Source: Marsupella aquatica (lineage: Eukaryota; Marchantiophyta). Taken from it: DNA of 64,000 nt. A program made the position numbers and the translations under genes. Below, piece after piece: positions 1-12,663 of the stretch. Each line of letters begins with the position of its first letter. The stretch's first letter is position 1. The notes under the pieces are model-generated. The model was given only the letters and a program-made list of their open reading frames with translations, had not been told where the DNA came from and made no database searches. The stretch spans positions 21,390,001-21,454,000 of the forward strand of contig OZ316893.1 in NCBI GenBank assembly GCA_973895155.1, written 5' to 3'.

Positions 1-147
1 TAACGAATTGTCCAATGAGGGCCAGGAAAGAAAGCACGAGGGGAGCTGATATTCAAACAGCACAAGCATCTGAGTTCATTACCTTTACTTTGATCGTCAA
101 TTGCGTTCGTGCAACTTGTAACATGGATGCACATGTTCTTATTTCAG

Positions 148-2116
148 GTAGTCGAGAGATTGATCGAAGAAGCCCGTGGAAATCCTCTGATACTAGCTCT
201 AATATCTTCAGAGATTGATCCCGGTAGAGCTCATGAGGAAACAGAGTGGCAAACAGCATGGAATAACTTAGAACAAATTCTGCGCTCCTCCGAAAGTAAG
301 AAGCTAATTTATGGCAAGCGATATGGAAAGGGCTACTTCTCTGCAATGCAATTATCAATTCAGTCCTTAACACTGGGAGCCCGAGATTTGCTTACTTTAC
401 TACATTTGTGTGAAGGACCCTCCGTTCCAGAGGAAGTTGTTCAGATTCTACATAGAAGAAGCAAACCTCGGCTGCATGCATCATCATTCTCAAGACTCAG
501 GATGGAATTAGAGAGTCGAAAACTCGTCACAGTCAGTACTACATCTTCAAGCTCAGAGAGTCCTTTGAGATCATGGTCATTGCACTCCCTGACAAAACGG
601 TTCATTGAAAATGAAATGGGAGAGAGCAAGACATCAATGTTGAAGTCACTGAATGGAGGTTACTGGGAGTTTTACCTTTTCGGCAGCCTAGTTTCAGTGT
701 GCATGTCATTTAGAAAGTACACCATTTGGGAGGTTGGGATTGTGTTTATTGTTGGTCTACTACTATGTAAATTCACTAGGTTCAAAGCCATGGTCGAGAA
801 CTGTTACAGAAAATACTTGTCGTCAGCTGCTCCAAGTCCCTCTTTCTTGGTGGCTAACAAGACTCTGTTGGTTGGGAATTGGTACCGTTCAAGCTCACAT
901 TATCTGTTTGAATTCATTGTGATAGTGGATTTGGCTATTTTCATACTGATATACTTGGTCATAACTAAAGAGAGAGTACGAGACTCATTAGCTAAATATT
1001 TTTCTGACTTAGGTGGGCCGGCCCTGTATATGCTTCTCACTGTTTTACTTTCAAAGTATAGTAGAGCGAAGAAATGGAGTTGGGGATGGCGTTGGGAAAC
1101 TGAGATAGAGACAGTTTTATCTGCAATATACTTGGATGGACGATATAGTGAAAGGAGGGCTGTGTGCGAAGCGATCGCACATCACCGGGGGAGACTTAAC
1201 AGCACCATAGTTCAAGCTATCGAACCAGTTACAAGACTACTTGGGCAACCCAAAAGTGATCGTTGGCCGCAATCTGCGAAGGAATGTGCTGCACGGGTGA
1301 GTTCAAGAGCACTTTTAGACTGAATCTCACTACCACGCAAACTTCTGCAAGTATGGAGAATTTGTTTCACAATGGATAAGTAAGTGGTATTTTGAGAGAA
1401 TGCAACATTTTCCTCCCCATACAAACTAACCATGGTGGGCACGTGTCGATTGAGGCCAGGTGTTTCTAAGTTACATCTGCTTGGATCGGTGGGACGTTGA
1501 TGGCATCAATCACCTAATTGCCTTGCCGGTTTCAACCCTCCCCATGCTCGAAGCTTTAGAGAAAATGCTGAATTTGGCAACGGATTGTGATATTGCACTG
1601 CAAGACTTGTTGGACGACAGAGTAGATCTCTGCCTGAAAGGAGTTGTGGAATTCACGAGAATGTTTGCCTCAGATACAGGAGGCAAAATTGGCCGCTGGC
1701 CGCTGCTAGAGGAGCCTTTTAAATTACTTGGTAACAGCAACAATAATGCCGTGCGAGATCTCACAGGAAACATTCTGGTGAGATTAGATGAAATCTGTCG
1801 ATGCACTGGTGATCCATTAATCAGACGAATAGGGGTTAATGGCTCGGTTAATGGCCGACTACCAACTCTGGCCTCGGATATTGACCAGACTATCCTTGGT
1901 GGGGCGGGAAAGTGCATGAAGAATGTCCTTCGACATTTACAGCGGGAGCATGCAGGGTGCTGTCATCTTCGTGTGAAGTGGATTGAGTCTAAGATCGATT
2001 TGATTCTTGAACATGTTTTTTGCACGCATGGTGTACCTTTCTTCAACAGACTCTCCACGTTGTGCAGTGCTTCTTATTATGATATGTTAATTCGAAGTGA
2101 GTGTGTACAATGTTAA
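148..2116 (+). CDS. NB-ARC-like (NLR/APAF-type) protein, C-terminal part with predicted membrane segments; partial at left edge
   Basis: Two exons are visible, 148-1296 and 1460-2116, both in phase 0. The acceptor after a pyrimidine-rich tract ends at 147, the donor is GTGAGT at 1297, and the acceptor CCAG ends at 1459. The first exon opens with a GNPLILAL stretch, which looks like the GLPLA motif of NB-ARC ATPases. It is followed by helical sequence like the ARC/winged-helix region of plant NLRs (about nt 220-640). The P-loop and Walker B motifs would lie upstream, outside the window. After this come about four hydrophobic segments (roughly nt 660-715, 720-770, 895-965 and 1015-1050), then a soluble helical tail in exon 2. 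Membrane segments downstream of an NB-ARC module are unusual. No LRR repeats are visible. The family assignment rests on general pattern and the function (immune-type receptor or other STAND ATPase) is inferred. Confidence 0.5.
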
Positions 2117-3430
2117 TTAAAACCGAAGTTGGGGATGGGCAGCAATGGAGACATTGTCCGTCCCCATGGAGACATTGTCCGTCCCCATGGGTTGCGTAAC
2201 TGGCCATGGATTCACTCAAGTCATCAGCCGCCTAAAGTCATCAGCCAATTTACACTCCAAAGAAGAAGAGACCTATTGCTTTTGGGAAGGACTTTTGGGA
2301 AGGACTTTTCACTTTGGTGATGGATGCCCTTACTAGTGAAGAAAAGGGAAGGGACCTCATTCTTTGCAGAATTACATTTCACTTTGGTGATGGGTACCGG
2401 ACTAGTAAAAATGACGAGACCGATTGCTTTTTGGGGACGTTTCACTTTGGTGGTGGATGCCTTGAGTAGTTTTTTCAGGTATCAAAGCAAGTGCAAACTG
2501 TTAGCCTTTTAGTAGACTTGTCCATTATACTCATTTCACATCGAGTATATCCGTGTATATCAAAGAGCATATAATTGCATTTTAGAGAATTTCAGAATTT
2601 CAGTGTCATGTCAATAGTTCACCATATAGGGTGTCTATGCCTCAAAACGGAAAACTTACCGAGATCTACACTTCACAATAATTGCATCTTAAAATCATTT
2701 GTATTTTTTTCACATCACCAAAAAGATGCAATCAGTGTGCAAGGGTACGTCCTAAGATTGGAAGTAAGTGGGAGAGTCTAGAGGGTAGGTCTAGTTTTGG
2801 AGGGCTCAGTTATGCAAATATGGCACATTAAATGCAACAAAGCTTAGGGTCATTTGATCCCTTCTAAAGAACGACTTCATTTTTTTAATGGAAAAACATT
2901 GAATTCATGTTTATTGAATCCAATTTTGGGCATTGCAAGAAAATGTAGAATTTTTCCAAGGTGAAATCTGTGAAAGTCCACATAAAAGGAAAAAGTCAGT
3001 CATTACAATTGAACTCAAAATTTATCAGTTTCCACTCAAGTTACAGTAGCTACCACACAGCTATGCCTCTATGATGGGCAAAATGTAGAGTTTTTAAACC
3101 ATCTTTGGTGGATTTCAAAACGATTGGGTAAAAAAGTAGTAAGACTTAAAAAAAATAAAAATTAGGATGTTTAAGACTTTAAAGCTTTGCACACGTGATT
3201 GCGGACCCTTACAGTGGACTCGATGGATCCCTTATAGTGGACTCGATGGATCCCTTATAGTGGACCTCAAGGGTTTACTGTTCACCTAGGCAAATGAACT
3301 CTGGCTGGTAGAGCAGGAGCCTTGCTATTATAATGGTTCACCTAGGCAAATGATTAGGCAAATGAACTCTGGCTGTTCGAGCAGGAGCCTTGTTGTTATT
3401 ATAATGGCAGCTGTGGTACGAAATCTAGTT
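2117..3430. repeat. Gene-free stretch with short direct repeats
   Basis: Downstream of the first gene, no coding signal is visible but there are several small duplications. A 21 bp unit (GGAGACATTGTCCGTCCCC core) occurs twice at 2145-2190. A 16 bp phrase TTCACTTTGGTGATGG, or a close variant, occurs three times at 2308-2455. A 23 bp unit (GTGGACTCGATGGATCCC) is tandem at 3206-3263. A segment of about 65 bp beginning GTTCACCTAGGCAAATG is duplicated at 3279-3407. They look like replication-slippage products. Confidence 0.6.
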
Positions 3431-6400
3431 TAGAGAAGTTTAGCCAAAGACTTGGAATGGGGCCATGTCAGAACTGCAGTTAAACTCACCAAAGGACACG
3501 AGTTTCTGGTTTAATATTTTGATCTGGTAAGAGTACGGAAGAGATCCAGATGGTTCAATAGGGGACTATTGAAAGATAGTACGTAAGATAGTACGTAAAT
3601 TAAAAAAACCATTGTGACATGTGCAGAGGAAAATGTACTGGTTAACTGCCAAGGATCCATCCCAGACTACCATGCTAACTTGCTAAGGCCATGAAGTGGG
3701 TCAACTTTCAGCAGAGCTTTATAACCTCATAAACTAAGAAGGGGGGCCATTTGAGCCCGATCAAGGTGCTCTAAAAGAGGATTTTCTTTGGAGCCTGGAG
3801 GTCAGGGCCGGAATTTTATGGACCATGGATGTACTTAGGGATGCCAGGATGTAAGGGATGCCAGCTTGCGCTGGCTGGACTGGACTAGCCAGACCTCAAC
3901 TGGACCCATCACCCACAAACCCCATCCGGACCCGAGCGGCCATAGGGTGAGCAGGGCCAGCACATGGCACAGCCCTCACCTGGGCTCTTGTTGACACACT
4001 CCACACCTGGATAAGGAGACCTTGTTTGCCACATCAAAGGTCAGTAGTTGTTAATGACTTAGTCAAGCCACAGACGTAGGGGAAAAGGGGAAACATTTGA
4101 TGTTGCTTGTTGAGAGGAAGCTTTGGGTTGAAGGTGGGCAGGCTTTTATGATTAAATTGACCATATGAAATCTGGTAGACCAGGTAAAGTTATATATCAT
4201 GGATGGAAGTGTCTCTTAGATAATTATAAAAAAGAAAGTTTAAGAACTCTTAGATGAATGAATGCCCAAATGAATGGATACTTGAAAAGGTTCTGGTCTT
4301 GATATTTGGCCAAGGTTACTCACGGTGGCTTAAGAGACTATTCCAAATGACTCCACTACAACTTAAAAACCATTGGAACCACAGGGACAGATATTGGGTG
4401 ACTCCAGGACAGGCCCTAGCCTAGGAAACAGAGGGTGCCTGGTGGTATGTGTAAGGCATAATATATATTTGGATGTGAGGGTTTCTCCATACCATATGTG
4501 GCAAACATATTAAACATGGAAAGCAACAGATTAGAGTCTTTTCTGACTCAGATCTGCCAATCTAATATCTTTTTACTTCACTGTATCAATCAGTACTTGA
4601 CTAGGAAGAAAATGAAAATTTGAAGAAATTCACGTTGATTGTGGTTTCCACTCAGTTCACTTGACGAATAAGTAATTACTGACTTGTATATAATCGTTCT
4701 TACCAGTTTGCAAGCCACAACTAGTGTAGCTTTCACATGAGTTACAATGATCCTCAAGCCTATAACCATTCTTGCATGTATTGCAATTTTCACACAAGTG
4801 AGTTCAATATGCACCAATGGACATTACATGCTTCTTGTCACCATTGATCAATAAATCTGAACAGCTTTTTACTAGCCTGTCCTCCAAACTACCCATTATT
4901 GTTAATGTGCCCCCCAAGAAAAATTAATTATCAGCCTGCCTCCCATTTTGTATTCGGGTTAATATTAACTTGTATAGGGTTCTCATTGCCATGTAGCAAG
5001 TTACTATTGGATAGTAAAAAGTTGTAAATATGAATGCCTAAGAATGAGTTATTATCTTATTTTGTTGCATCAAATACCAGTCTCTGTTTGAATTTGTCGT
5101 CAAAGAATGTGGATCATTTGTGCATCTAAACCAGACATTTCCTTCATGAAAAAGGACAAGTTAAGACAAAAGTAAAGAATCAATAATTAAACAAAGCAAG
5201 GAGAATGTCTACAATATATTAAGGCACGGGGAGACCAAAAAACGATGGAATAGAGAAATATAATAATGTAAAGAATTGTAAACTTACAAAGAAACTCTTC
5301 AAGTCTCTGAATCATTTGAACATTTCTCAGTTGCTCACGATGTCAACTACTCTCCCATGTGTTCCCTCCTCTTACCTCCTCTTAGTCAACAGAACAACTA
5401 AGTGATTTAGCTTTTAACAGGCCTGCCCATGCAAGATGCATGAAGCAACTGCTCTAATATGCTCTAATATCATAGAATCTAACTATACTTCACTCAACTC
5501 ATCCCACAAAGGAATGATTGGAACTTACAAAGAAAGAGGTATGCACGGAACTGAGTCCTAAGTCACAATCCCACTGGAAATAATCCTACTGGTTCTAACA
5601 ATACATATCCTATCTAATCCTCAACCAGTTAGAGAGAGTTGACTTGCATGCTAATGTAATCTAAGGGTGGTTTTACAAGAACTTGGGGGCAGCAATTCCT
5701 TTTTTTCTAAGTGACAGAATAGATGCAATCTTAGCCATTCATATGTACGTTGTGGGAACTGGCCACACTTCACTTTACATGAACTTGGGGGCACAATCAA
5801 GGAAAAACATTACCAAACCTAGTCATCTCTCAGTGGGCCCCTTGTGGGTCCCTTTTTTGGCTGATGTGACAATGTGTGCAAGCTTTTTGGTCAAAAACTT
5901 GGAAAACTTGGACCTCCTCTTGAGGTGGTCTAAAAACTAGGAGCAAACGGCAGCTTCTTTCAAGGAATTGCATTGATTACTTCCAGACCTCACAAATTTT
6001 TGCTCAGGCATTTTAACTTTTGTGTAAGGATCAGCTTTGCTTTGGATGGAGAGACACTGAATGGCCCCCACTGCCTTGAAAAGCCCCCCTAAGTAAGCTT
6101 AAGAAACATTAAGAAACCAAAGCTAACTCGTGGATCTCTCCAGCACAAATATAATTCCCTAAAACTTTGCCCACCGAACACCATACTTCCATCTAAATAA
6201 TCTGATATTGATTTCACCCCTCCATCTCCCCATCTTCACTTTTGAAATCTTCTAAGTAATTTACTCCACAATCCGGCCTCTATAAGAACTCATCTCACTC
6301 TTTAGTAGACAGATCTGATCACCAAAATTCAGGATACTTGATTCTCACAATGGTTGCAACAAGTTGGATAATATTGTTGCCCAGAGCCTCAGGACTTGTA

Positions 6401-8643
6401 GACACAACTCATTCACACAGCTCCTGGTCACTTTTCCGTTTGTTTCAGGAAGTGCTTGGAATTAATCGCTCGGTATGTTATCAAATTGCCAATCATGCCT
6501 TCCACACAAAAGCTGCAATCTCTCTCCTGATCAATCTGCACAATGATTTCCATACAGCCCTTCATGAAATCTCATCCCAGTAGGCTGGTGTGGGAAGTGA
6601 CACTTGGAACAAGTGTCTGGTCAAGAAGTAAATGTGTTATTGCAACTTGCACGTAAGGTTTATATGTTTCTAGACACTTCACGATCGTCCCTGTACCTAA
6701 GGACACTGAAAAACACCATGAGGGAACACTCTTTGAGAGTACTCCAACACATCAAGCACTTTTTCCTGTCCCGAGCAAATTTACCAACGATATAAGTTTT
6801 ATTCTTGGCTTCTTCAATGTTTGATGAGGTTGAGCTCTTGCCACAACCCTGAGTGGTTGTGATTCCTCTGGCTTGGGATGATCCTAGTGGTGATGTTGGG
6901 CTCAGATTTGATTTAAAGTGCTTTGTCACTGTTGCTGACCTTGCTTCCTTTGGCACCACTAGTGTATGTTGGACTGTTGTTGTCATACTCTCAGTTTGGG
7001 ATGTTGATGCTAGAGTTGAAAACCCCGCTTCCATGGTTCGTATTGCCGCTTCTGACTCTGTTGTTGATCTTTCACTTGCAGCTGTTTCTTTTCTACTCTG
7101 TCCTCCTTGTATGGTTTGGGCCTGACTTAATGTTCCCTTGGTGAGGGGTTTCATAGATTTATCGTTAAACTTAAAAAAAAGAAAGGAATTGGGACACACT
7201 ATCTTACTTATAAATGCCCAACTGTAAGCTAGAGTGGTGGCCTAGACCATGGCTCATTATGTGGATGTAAAACTCATGACTATGATGTATGTCAAATGCA
7301 TACTTTTTGTCAAAGTATTTATTTGCATTTAAAAATTGGGTTCTATGTTCACACAATAACATCTCAGCATAGAAAACAAGATGTGCATTCAAAAGAATAT
7401 GATACATGTTGTGCATAGAATGAAAGATGTACATACAAACCAATATGATATGTCATGAATGATTATTAAATGATGACATGCATGATGATTTTTTTATAAG
7501 TGAATAAAATATATATTTTGGTGATATTTTTATTGTACTCCCTAGTATCTCCAGATAGTAGGGGCTAGTATTTGTAATTCTGGAGATAGTAGGGGCTAGT
7601 ATTTGTAATTCCAAGCAGCTTTAGTGGCTATGTAATTAAATTTATTTTATTGTTTGCGCCAACAGATAGGGAGGATATTGTAGGGACTGAAGTGCTCTAT
7701 GCTCCCTCTGATACTGGGACTGTAGAGACTGCAGTGCTCCCTATAACACGGTAGAGACTGAAGTGCTGTGATATAGCTGGCCACAACCGTCTGCCAAAGT
7801 GCCAATGTGCCAATGTGCGCGATTGGAATCCTTCTCGAACTTAATTCAACGCCGCCAAGTGCCGGCATTCAAGCGTGGAACGGTTCTCACTCCTCACCAT
7901 TCTCGAGAATCTGGACTGTTTCCCATCCAGAACAGTCGTGGATTTTCTAAGCCAAAAGCCCAAAAGTCTCGCGGCATTGTGCTGTGATTGTGCTCTGCTG
8001 CTGCCCCTCTGGATTTTCGGCCGGCTCTCTCTCTCTTTTACTCAGTCGTCGATATACGTACTGCAGTGCTGCGATTCTTCTCGGTTGGCCGTCCACAGAA
8101 AGGCAATCGCTCGCAAGGCTGGTGGGTTTCAGTGTCAAAGCAATTCCTGGGTAGCTGTGGTCTCCTCCTCTGTCGTGCGAAGAATTGTCCCTCTTTGTTG
8201 GTGATTCGATGGATTCTCCTCCTGCGGAAAGAGAATTGCTTCCAATCTCACCGAATTGAGTCGAGTCCTGCAATCGGAAAGTGTCGGTCCTAGAGAGCGA
8301 GCCTGAGGTAGTTTGTGCCGCGATGGAAATGTTTACTACCAAGTGTGTCGTGCCTTTAGTTTCCTTCGTGTGAATGGCGTTATGTTATGTTTCCAAATCG
8401 ATCTACTGTCGTCTGGAAAGGCGTCTGGCTGTTTCTTTCGTTTTGGTCCCTCACAAACTTTTTTCGCGAAGTTGTTCGACTTTGGGAAGAAGCGAATGGT
8501 TGAATGCTACTGACATTACACTTCGGTTGCGAGGACTGGTGAATTCAGAGCGCAGAGCGAGTGTTCTACACACGGCAACTGACTGACGTGCATAAGGCAA
8601 TAGGGGTGGTGGCGAACGGAGCGAAGGAGCTAGAGTTGTTGCT
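3431..8643. other. Intergenic, no convincing gene
   Basis: AT-rich sequence with only short, shadow-like open frames. A 31 bp direct repeat lies at 7550-7611 (GATAGTAGGGGCTAGTATTTG core). A cluster of GTAGAGACTGAAGTGCT phrases is at 7678-7765. A possible member of a dispersed short repeat family lies near 5670-5940. From about 7.8 kb the base composition becomes more balanced, and this part may hold the promoter and 5' leader of the secreted repeat protein at 8.6 kb. Nothing else is recognised. Confidence 0.5.
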
Positions 8644-9102
8644 TTGAATCAATCATTCATGACGATGACTTCGATGAGGGTGATTCTAGTACTTGTGCCG
8701 TTTCTTTTGAGCACGGTGCAGCTGGGCCATGGCGCTGTTGTTGTGAACAATACCTCCGCATTCAACGTGAGTGTGTATGACACGAACACGACCATTATCA
8801 TTGATACGTTGGAGCCCAACCAGACGACATCTTTCCCGTTGGACACGGCAGGGCCTGATTTCTTTATAGTCAGGAATCAGAACAAGGTGGCGAACTTCAG
8901 CGTACTGGTCAGCGATGGCAGCGAACTGTACCTCTACGGCAAGCGCAAGGTGTCGTACACAATCTATCCCCCACTTCAACCAGCGCCGACGGCAGCGCCT
9001 TCTTCAGCGCCTTCTTCAGCGCCTTCTTCAGCACCTTCTTCAGCGCCTTCTTCAGCACCCTCTTCAGCACCTTCTTCAGCGCCTTCTTCAGCACCTTCTT
9101 AA
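8644..9102 (+). CDS. Small secreted protein with Pro-Ser-Ser-Ala tandem repeats
   Basis: A single uninterrupted frame of 152 codons. The first 30 or so residues form a signal peptide: Met- and Thr-rich start, hydrophobic core VILVLVPFLLSTV, then GHGA as a likely cleavage zone. The mature part has several N-glycosylation sequons (NNTS, NVS, NTT, NQT, NFS) in a beta-rich domain of about 80 residues. From about nt 8976 it turns into roughly nine perfect PSSA units encoded by a 12 bp repeat (TCTTCAGCGCCT with CA/CG variants). The frame ends at a TAA immediately after the repeat. Translation could begin at any of the first Met codons. The product is probably an extracellular or wall-associated, hydroxyproline-type protein. 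The family is not recognised. Confidence 0.55.
   Translation: MNQSFMTMTSMRVILVLVPFLLSTVQLGHGAVVVNNTSAFNVSVYDTNTTIIIDTLEPNQTTSFPLDTAGPDFFIVRNQNKVANFSVLVSDGSELYLYGKRKVSYTIYPPLQPAPTAAPSSAPSSAPSSAPSSAPSSAPSSAPSSAPSSAPS
8990..9102 (+). repeat. 12 bp coding minisatellite (PSSA repeat)
   Basis: About nine consecutive copies of TCTTCAGCGCCT/TCTTCAGCACCT, in frame with the secreted protein. The third bases vary only between CA and CG, which suggests recent expansion. Confidence 0.85.
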
Positions 9103-9245
9103 CATTCACATTCAGGGGGAGTAACGGCTGGTGGATGAGTACCGGCAAGGGCAAGGTGTTGAACACAATTTCTCCCTCACGTCAACCAGCGCCAACAGTG
9201 CTTCAAATTCAGGGGGACCAACGGCTGGTGGATGACTGCACTCCT
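9103..9245 (+). repeat. Decayed partial duplication of the region around the PSSA repeat
   Basis: The stretch 9137-9200 (GGCAAGGGCAAGGTGTTGAA...CAACCAGCGCCAAC) repeats, with changes, the pre-repeat coding segment at 8938-8988 (GGCAAGCGCAAGGTGTCGTA...). A TCAGGGGGA...AACGGCTGGTGGATGA phrase occurs at 9110-9138 and again at about 9208-9235. It lies after the TAA, so the gene may once have been longer or the region has been duplicated. Confidence 0.6.
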
Positions 9246-11162
9246 CCATTTTGCCCCCGCGCCTTTACTCGAACTTTTAGGTTAGGTAACACAAATTACT
9301 TCGATCCATGTCCGCCAATAATCTTCTCATGATTCGAGAAGTGTATGTAGTTGTGCCATGATGCAAAAGTTGGCTGGATTTCTAGCCGCCTTAATTTGCT
9401 TCCCGTCTGTTGAGAGGAAATTCCGGAAAAATTAAGGAAAAATCAACTGGCGGCAGTCTCGAGGCTCTTCGGGATGTATACTAAGTCCAACCAGCTTGAA
9501 TGCAGTTAGGGTTTTTAATGATGAGAACTTCATTCCTTCGGTGTTCAACCGGTCGTGCTGTTGTGCTCGCCAGGCTGCATCTCTTATTCCGAGTGTAGCC
9601 TGGACTGGAGTCGTTCGTCCATCACTCATACTTCAATTCGTTCTCGAACGTTCTTTGCTCCATTAGAACTTCTCTCAATGGCTGCCTTTTTGCTCTCCTA
9701 TGCTCATTCAACAAGTTTCAGCTGCACGTGCCTTGCTGCTGTGTTGCTTTTGCAGTAAGAATATGTCGAGTGAGCTTCGGCGCCCCAATTTGTGTGACAT
9801 GGAGCTGGACCCCGAGCTGGTTTGGCAACAGTTGATCGTATCAATGCAGCGTGTAGTGTAGCTTACGGTGGCTGCAATTTGGACGACGGAGGGCACTTTC
9901 CAATAGCGAGGATCGTGTACTTGTTGTACAGCCAAGAAATCAAATTGTTCCCGCTTGATTGTTCGCGACAGATGAGCTCCCGCGAAGTCTTCGGAGACCT
10001 CAGAGATTCAATTCAACTCAATCCACGGCGGCAAATTAAATTGCGCAATGCAGATCAGTTTGCTGTCCTCGCCTTCTTCAAGTCTGTTTCATGCTCTTGA
10101 CGTTCATGATTCTACAGCAGCTGTAGCGGCATAGCAGCCACCCACTTTCTTTCTAGCAGAGGGTACCTGGAGGTAAGATTATGTCCGGGAGTCCATGTTC
10201 TGTCAATGCCTCAAGTCCTCAACGTCATGTCAGACGAGCAGTCAACACCATAAACAGCATTGCGAGTGGTTCACTGACTGAACGAAGTGCTGCAGTACTA
10301 CCAATGAACCTAATTTAATTTCTCTCATAGCGTTCCTCTAGCAATTGACGAGGAGAAGAATCCTAAGATAGTAATTTAGCATTGTTGGAATGATCACCCC
10401 GGTAAACTTGCTCCGTAGCCAGCTTCTTTTCCGCACGTGAAATCTGCAGTGACTGCCACAGCTTCCAATGAGACTTTAATTCATACAAGCGGTGAGCACA
10501 TCTCAATGTTGTTGTCAAACGCGGGATGACATGAATGCCAGCTTAATCAGGATGTTGAATTGCCGCGTACGGTTTTATTCACGTGTGGCTCTACCCTCCC
10601 GATTAAGGGAATGACTAGGACACGCAGTGCCGGTTCTTTTTTAAACAGTGGACCGTTGGCGAGAGATATCGTCCCATAGCTAGTTTCAGAATACAGACGG
10701 CCAGGAAAGCACGGTGAGGCAATTAGACTTGGTGAGGACCTTCGATTGGTGAGGTCAAGATGTGACAGAATTGTATGCAACAACCACGTCCATACCGTCA
10801 GCTGTCAAAGCAGGAGAATTCAATTAATGAGATGCTGGCTAAGTCGGAGTACAACACTACAATTGGTCCGTCCCAAAGTAGGACAATCTATGGACAGCAT
10901 TGGACTGGGGGTCGGGCTTGGAATTGACCACGCCGGACTACTACAATCGTAATCTGGAGTCCGCATAATCGTGGAACTCTGTGTAACCTGTTCTCTCAAT
11001 GAACGAGGGGAAACAAGCTAGAGCGATTGATCCCACTGTCGTCAAAGCAAAGTCACTCTCTTCTGCGCTTTTGCTCACAACGAACCGACATCGCTAATAT
11101 CAATCATCTCGGTTCGCTTCTGGCTTCCGTTGAAAGGAGAAGGTCGCTTCTTCCCGACGAGT

Positions 11163-11284
11163 ATTATGCGTTGGAAATCTGACTGAAATCTAGATATTGT
11201 TTTCAGGGATCGTTGCCTTGAGAATTATGCATTGGAAATCTGACTGAAATCTAGATATTGTTTTCAGGGATCGTTGCCTAGAGA
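11163..11284. repeat. 61 bp tandem duplication
   Basis: Two head-to-tail copies starting ATTATGCG/ATTATGCA and ending GGATCGTTGCC, with a period of 61 bp and only a few differences. Confidence 0.85.
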
Positions 11285-11920
11285 GAATATGGTGAAGTGT
11301 TGAATTTTGGAATCGAATTCATTCGAATCGTTTTCCCAACAGAAAAAGTCAGTTATCCCCAGAAATCTTACAATCATGTGAATATCAGTCTAGAAATATT
11401 TTCTGGGATGTTTGAATGCGGAGGACAGTTATTTCGACACTCCTCCAGTTGGAAATCAGTCAAGTAAAATCTGGGCACCTGGAATCGTTTCGTGGAGAAT
11501 GTGGAGGAACTTTCGATCCTGAAAGTATATATGTATACCAAACTGCCAGAAAACAAAAAGCTCCCAACCGGGAGACATGATCCCATTGGCAAAAACACAA
11601 TCAAGGGAGAAAAAGGAAAAATAAAAAAAAGGAAAAATAAAAAAAGCCAGCAGTCTGTTCAGACTGCATTCCAACTTCTCCCCATGTCTTGAGACTTGAG
11701 AGCATGCCCTTAACTGAGTGTTAAATCTTCAAATCATGCAATGTAATTGCTACCAGGAAACCTAGTAGAGCTAACAAATGTGTGTATTTTTTTTCCTTGA
11801 CACCCAAAGCAACCCATCCAAGAGGGGATAGGCCGTCTACTTTGGGGCTGAACCTTTGTAGGGTAATTACAAGGGGACACACCCGGGGATGGACAGGGAC
11901 CCATACCAAGCAGGAGAGAG

Positions 11921-12270
11921 GGTTAAACTAGGTCCCAAACTGGACTAGCCAGAGAGCCAAGTTGCAGTGTGGGTAGACCTTACTTTTTCTGCCCTTAATC
12001 AAGTAATGACATTCAAACATTGACTCAGACTTTTATGTGAGAAGATTATGCACCCAGGTCTCTGGAGAGAGTGTCAAGCTGGGGCCCCAAACAGGAAGCC
12101 AGGGGCCTAACCTGCATGTGCATGTGGGTAGACCTTAGTTTTCCTGCCCTTAATTAGGTGAAGGCACTCAAACATAGACTCAGAAGATTTACGTGAGAAG
12201 AGTAGACACCCAGGGATCCTGCAGTTAAACCAGGTCCCCAAAACTGACCACCTAGTGGCCTAAGTATGTA
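11921..12270. repeat. About 155 bp tandem repeat, two or more degenerate copies
   Basis: Shared phrases recur at a spacing of about 155 bp: GTGGGTAGACCTTA at 11969 and 12124, TGCCCTTAAT shortly after each, then TCAAACAT.GACTCAGA and GTGAGAAGA. A third partial copy begins near 12226 (TTAAACCAGGTCCC). Confidence 0.7.
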
Positions 12271-12548
12271 GTTTAGGTGACTGCAAGTATTGTTACACTA
12301 ATTATTATGTCCACAGATTAATGTTACTTTGGAATGTAGAGTGAAAAGAAACTATCCTTAAAATCGACAAGAATTATGTAAATCTGGACTCACTCACCCA
12401 ATTTTTACTAAGACTAATACAAAGTGTAAAAGAAAATATTTTGAAAAACACGCAAGACTTAATGTAACATTGCCCAAAATTATGTGACTAACACTTAATA
12501 TTGCAAAACACTAATCACAGTGAACAGTTTTTCTGTTCAACTAAACAG

Positions 12549-12663
12549 ATGAGTTCCTTAGCATTCACACAATGCTAAGTGATTACAACTAGTGAAGGCG
12601 GTCAAGGTCCCACCTTCACTAGTTGTAATCACTTAGGCATTGTGTGAATGTTAAGGAACTCGT
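12549..12663. repeat. Long near-perfect inverted repeat (hairpin, about 50 bp arms)
   Basis: The left arm 12549-12597 runs GAGTTCCTTAGCATTCACAC and on to ACAACTAGTGAAGG. It is reverse-complementary to 12613-12663, with about three mismatches and one bulge. The loop is about 15 nt (GTCAAGGTCCC core). A transcript would fold into a stem of MIRNA-precursor size. It could equally be a small foldback transposon. Confidence 0.8.

Noticed and set aside
6660-7199. 179-codon minus-strand frame, Ser/Thr-rich
   Set aside because: Low complexity, overlapping frames of equal quality on the other strand, no domain recognised; possibly a transposon remnant.
8909-9166. Lys-rich antisense frame over the PSSA repeat
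   Set aside because: Shadow of the 12 bp coding minisatellite.
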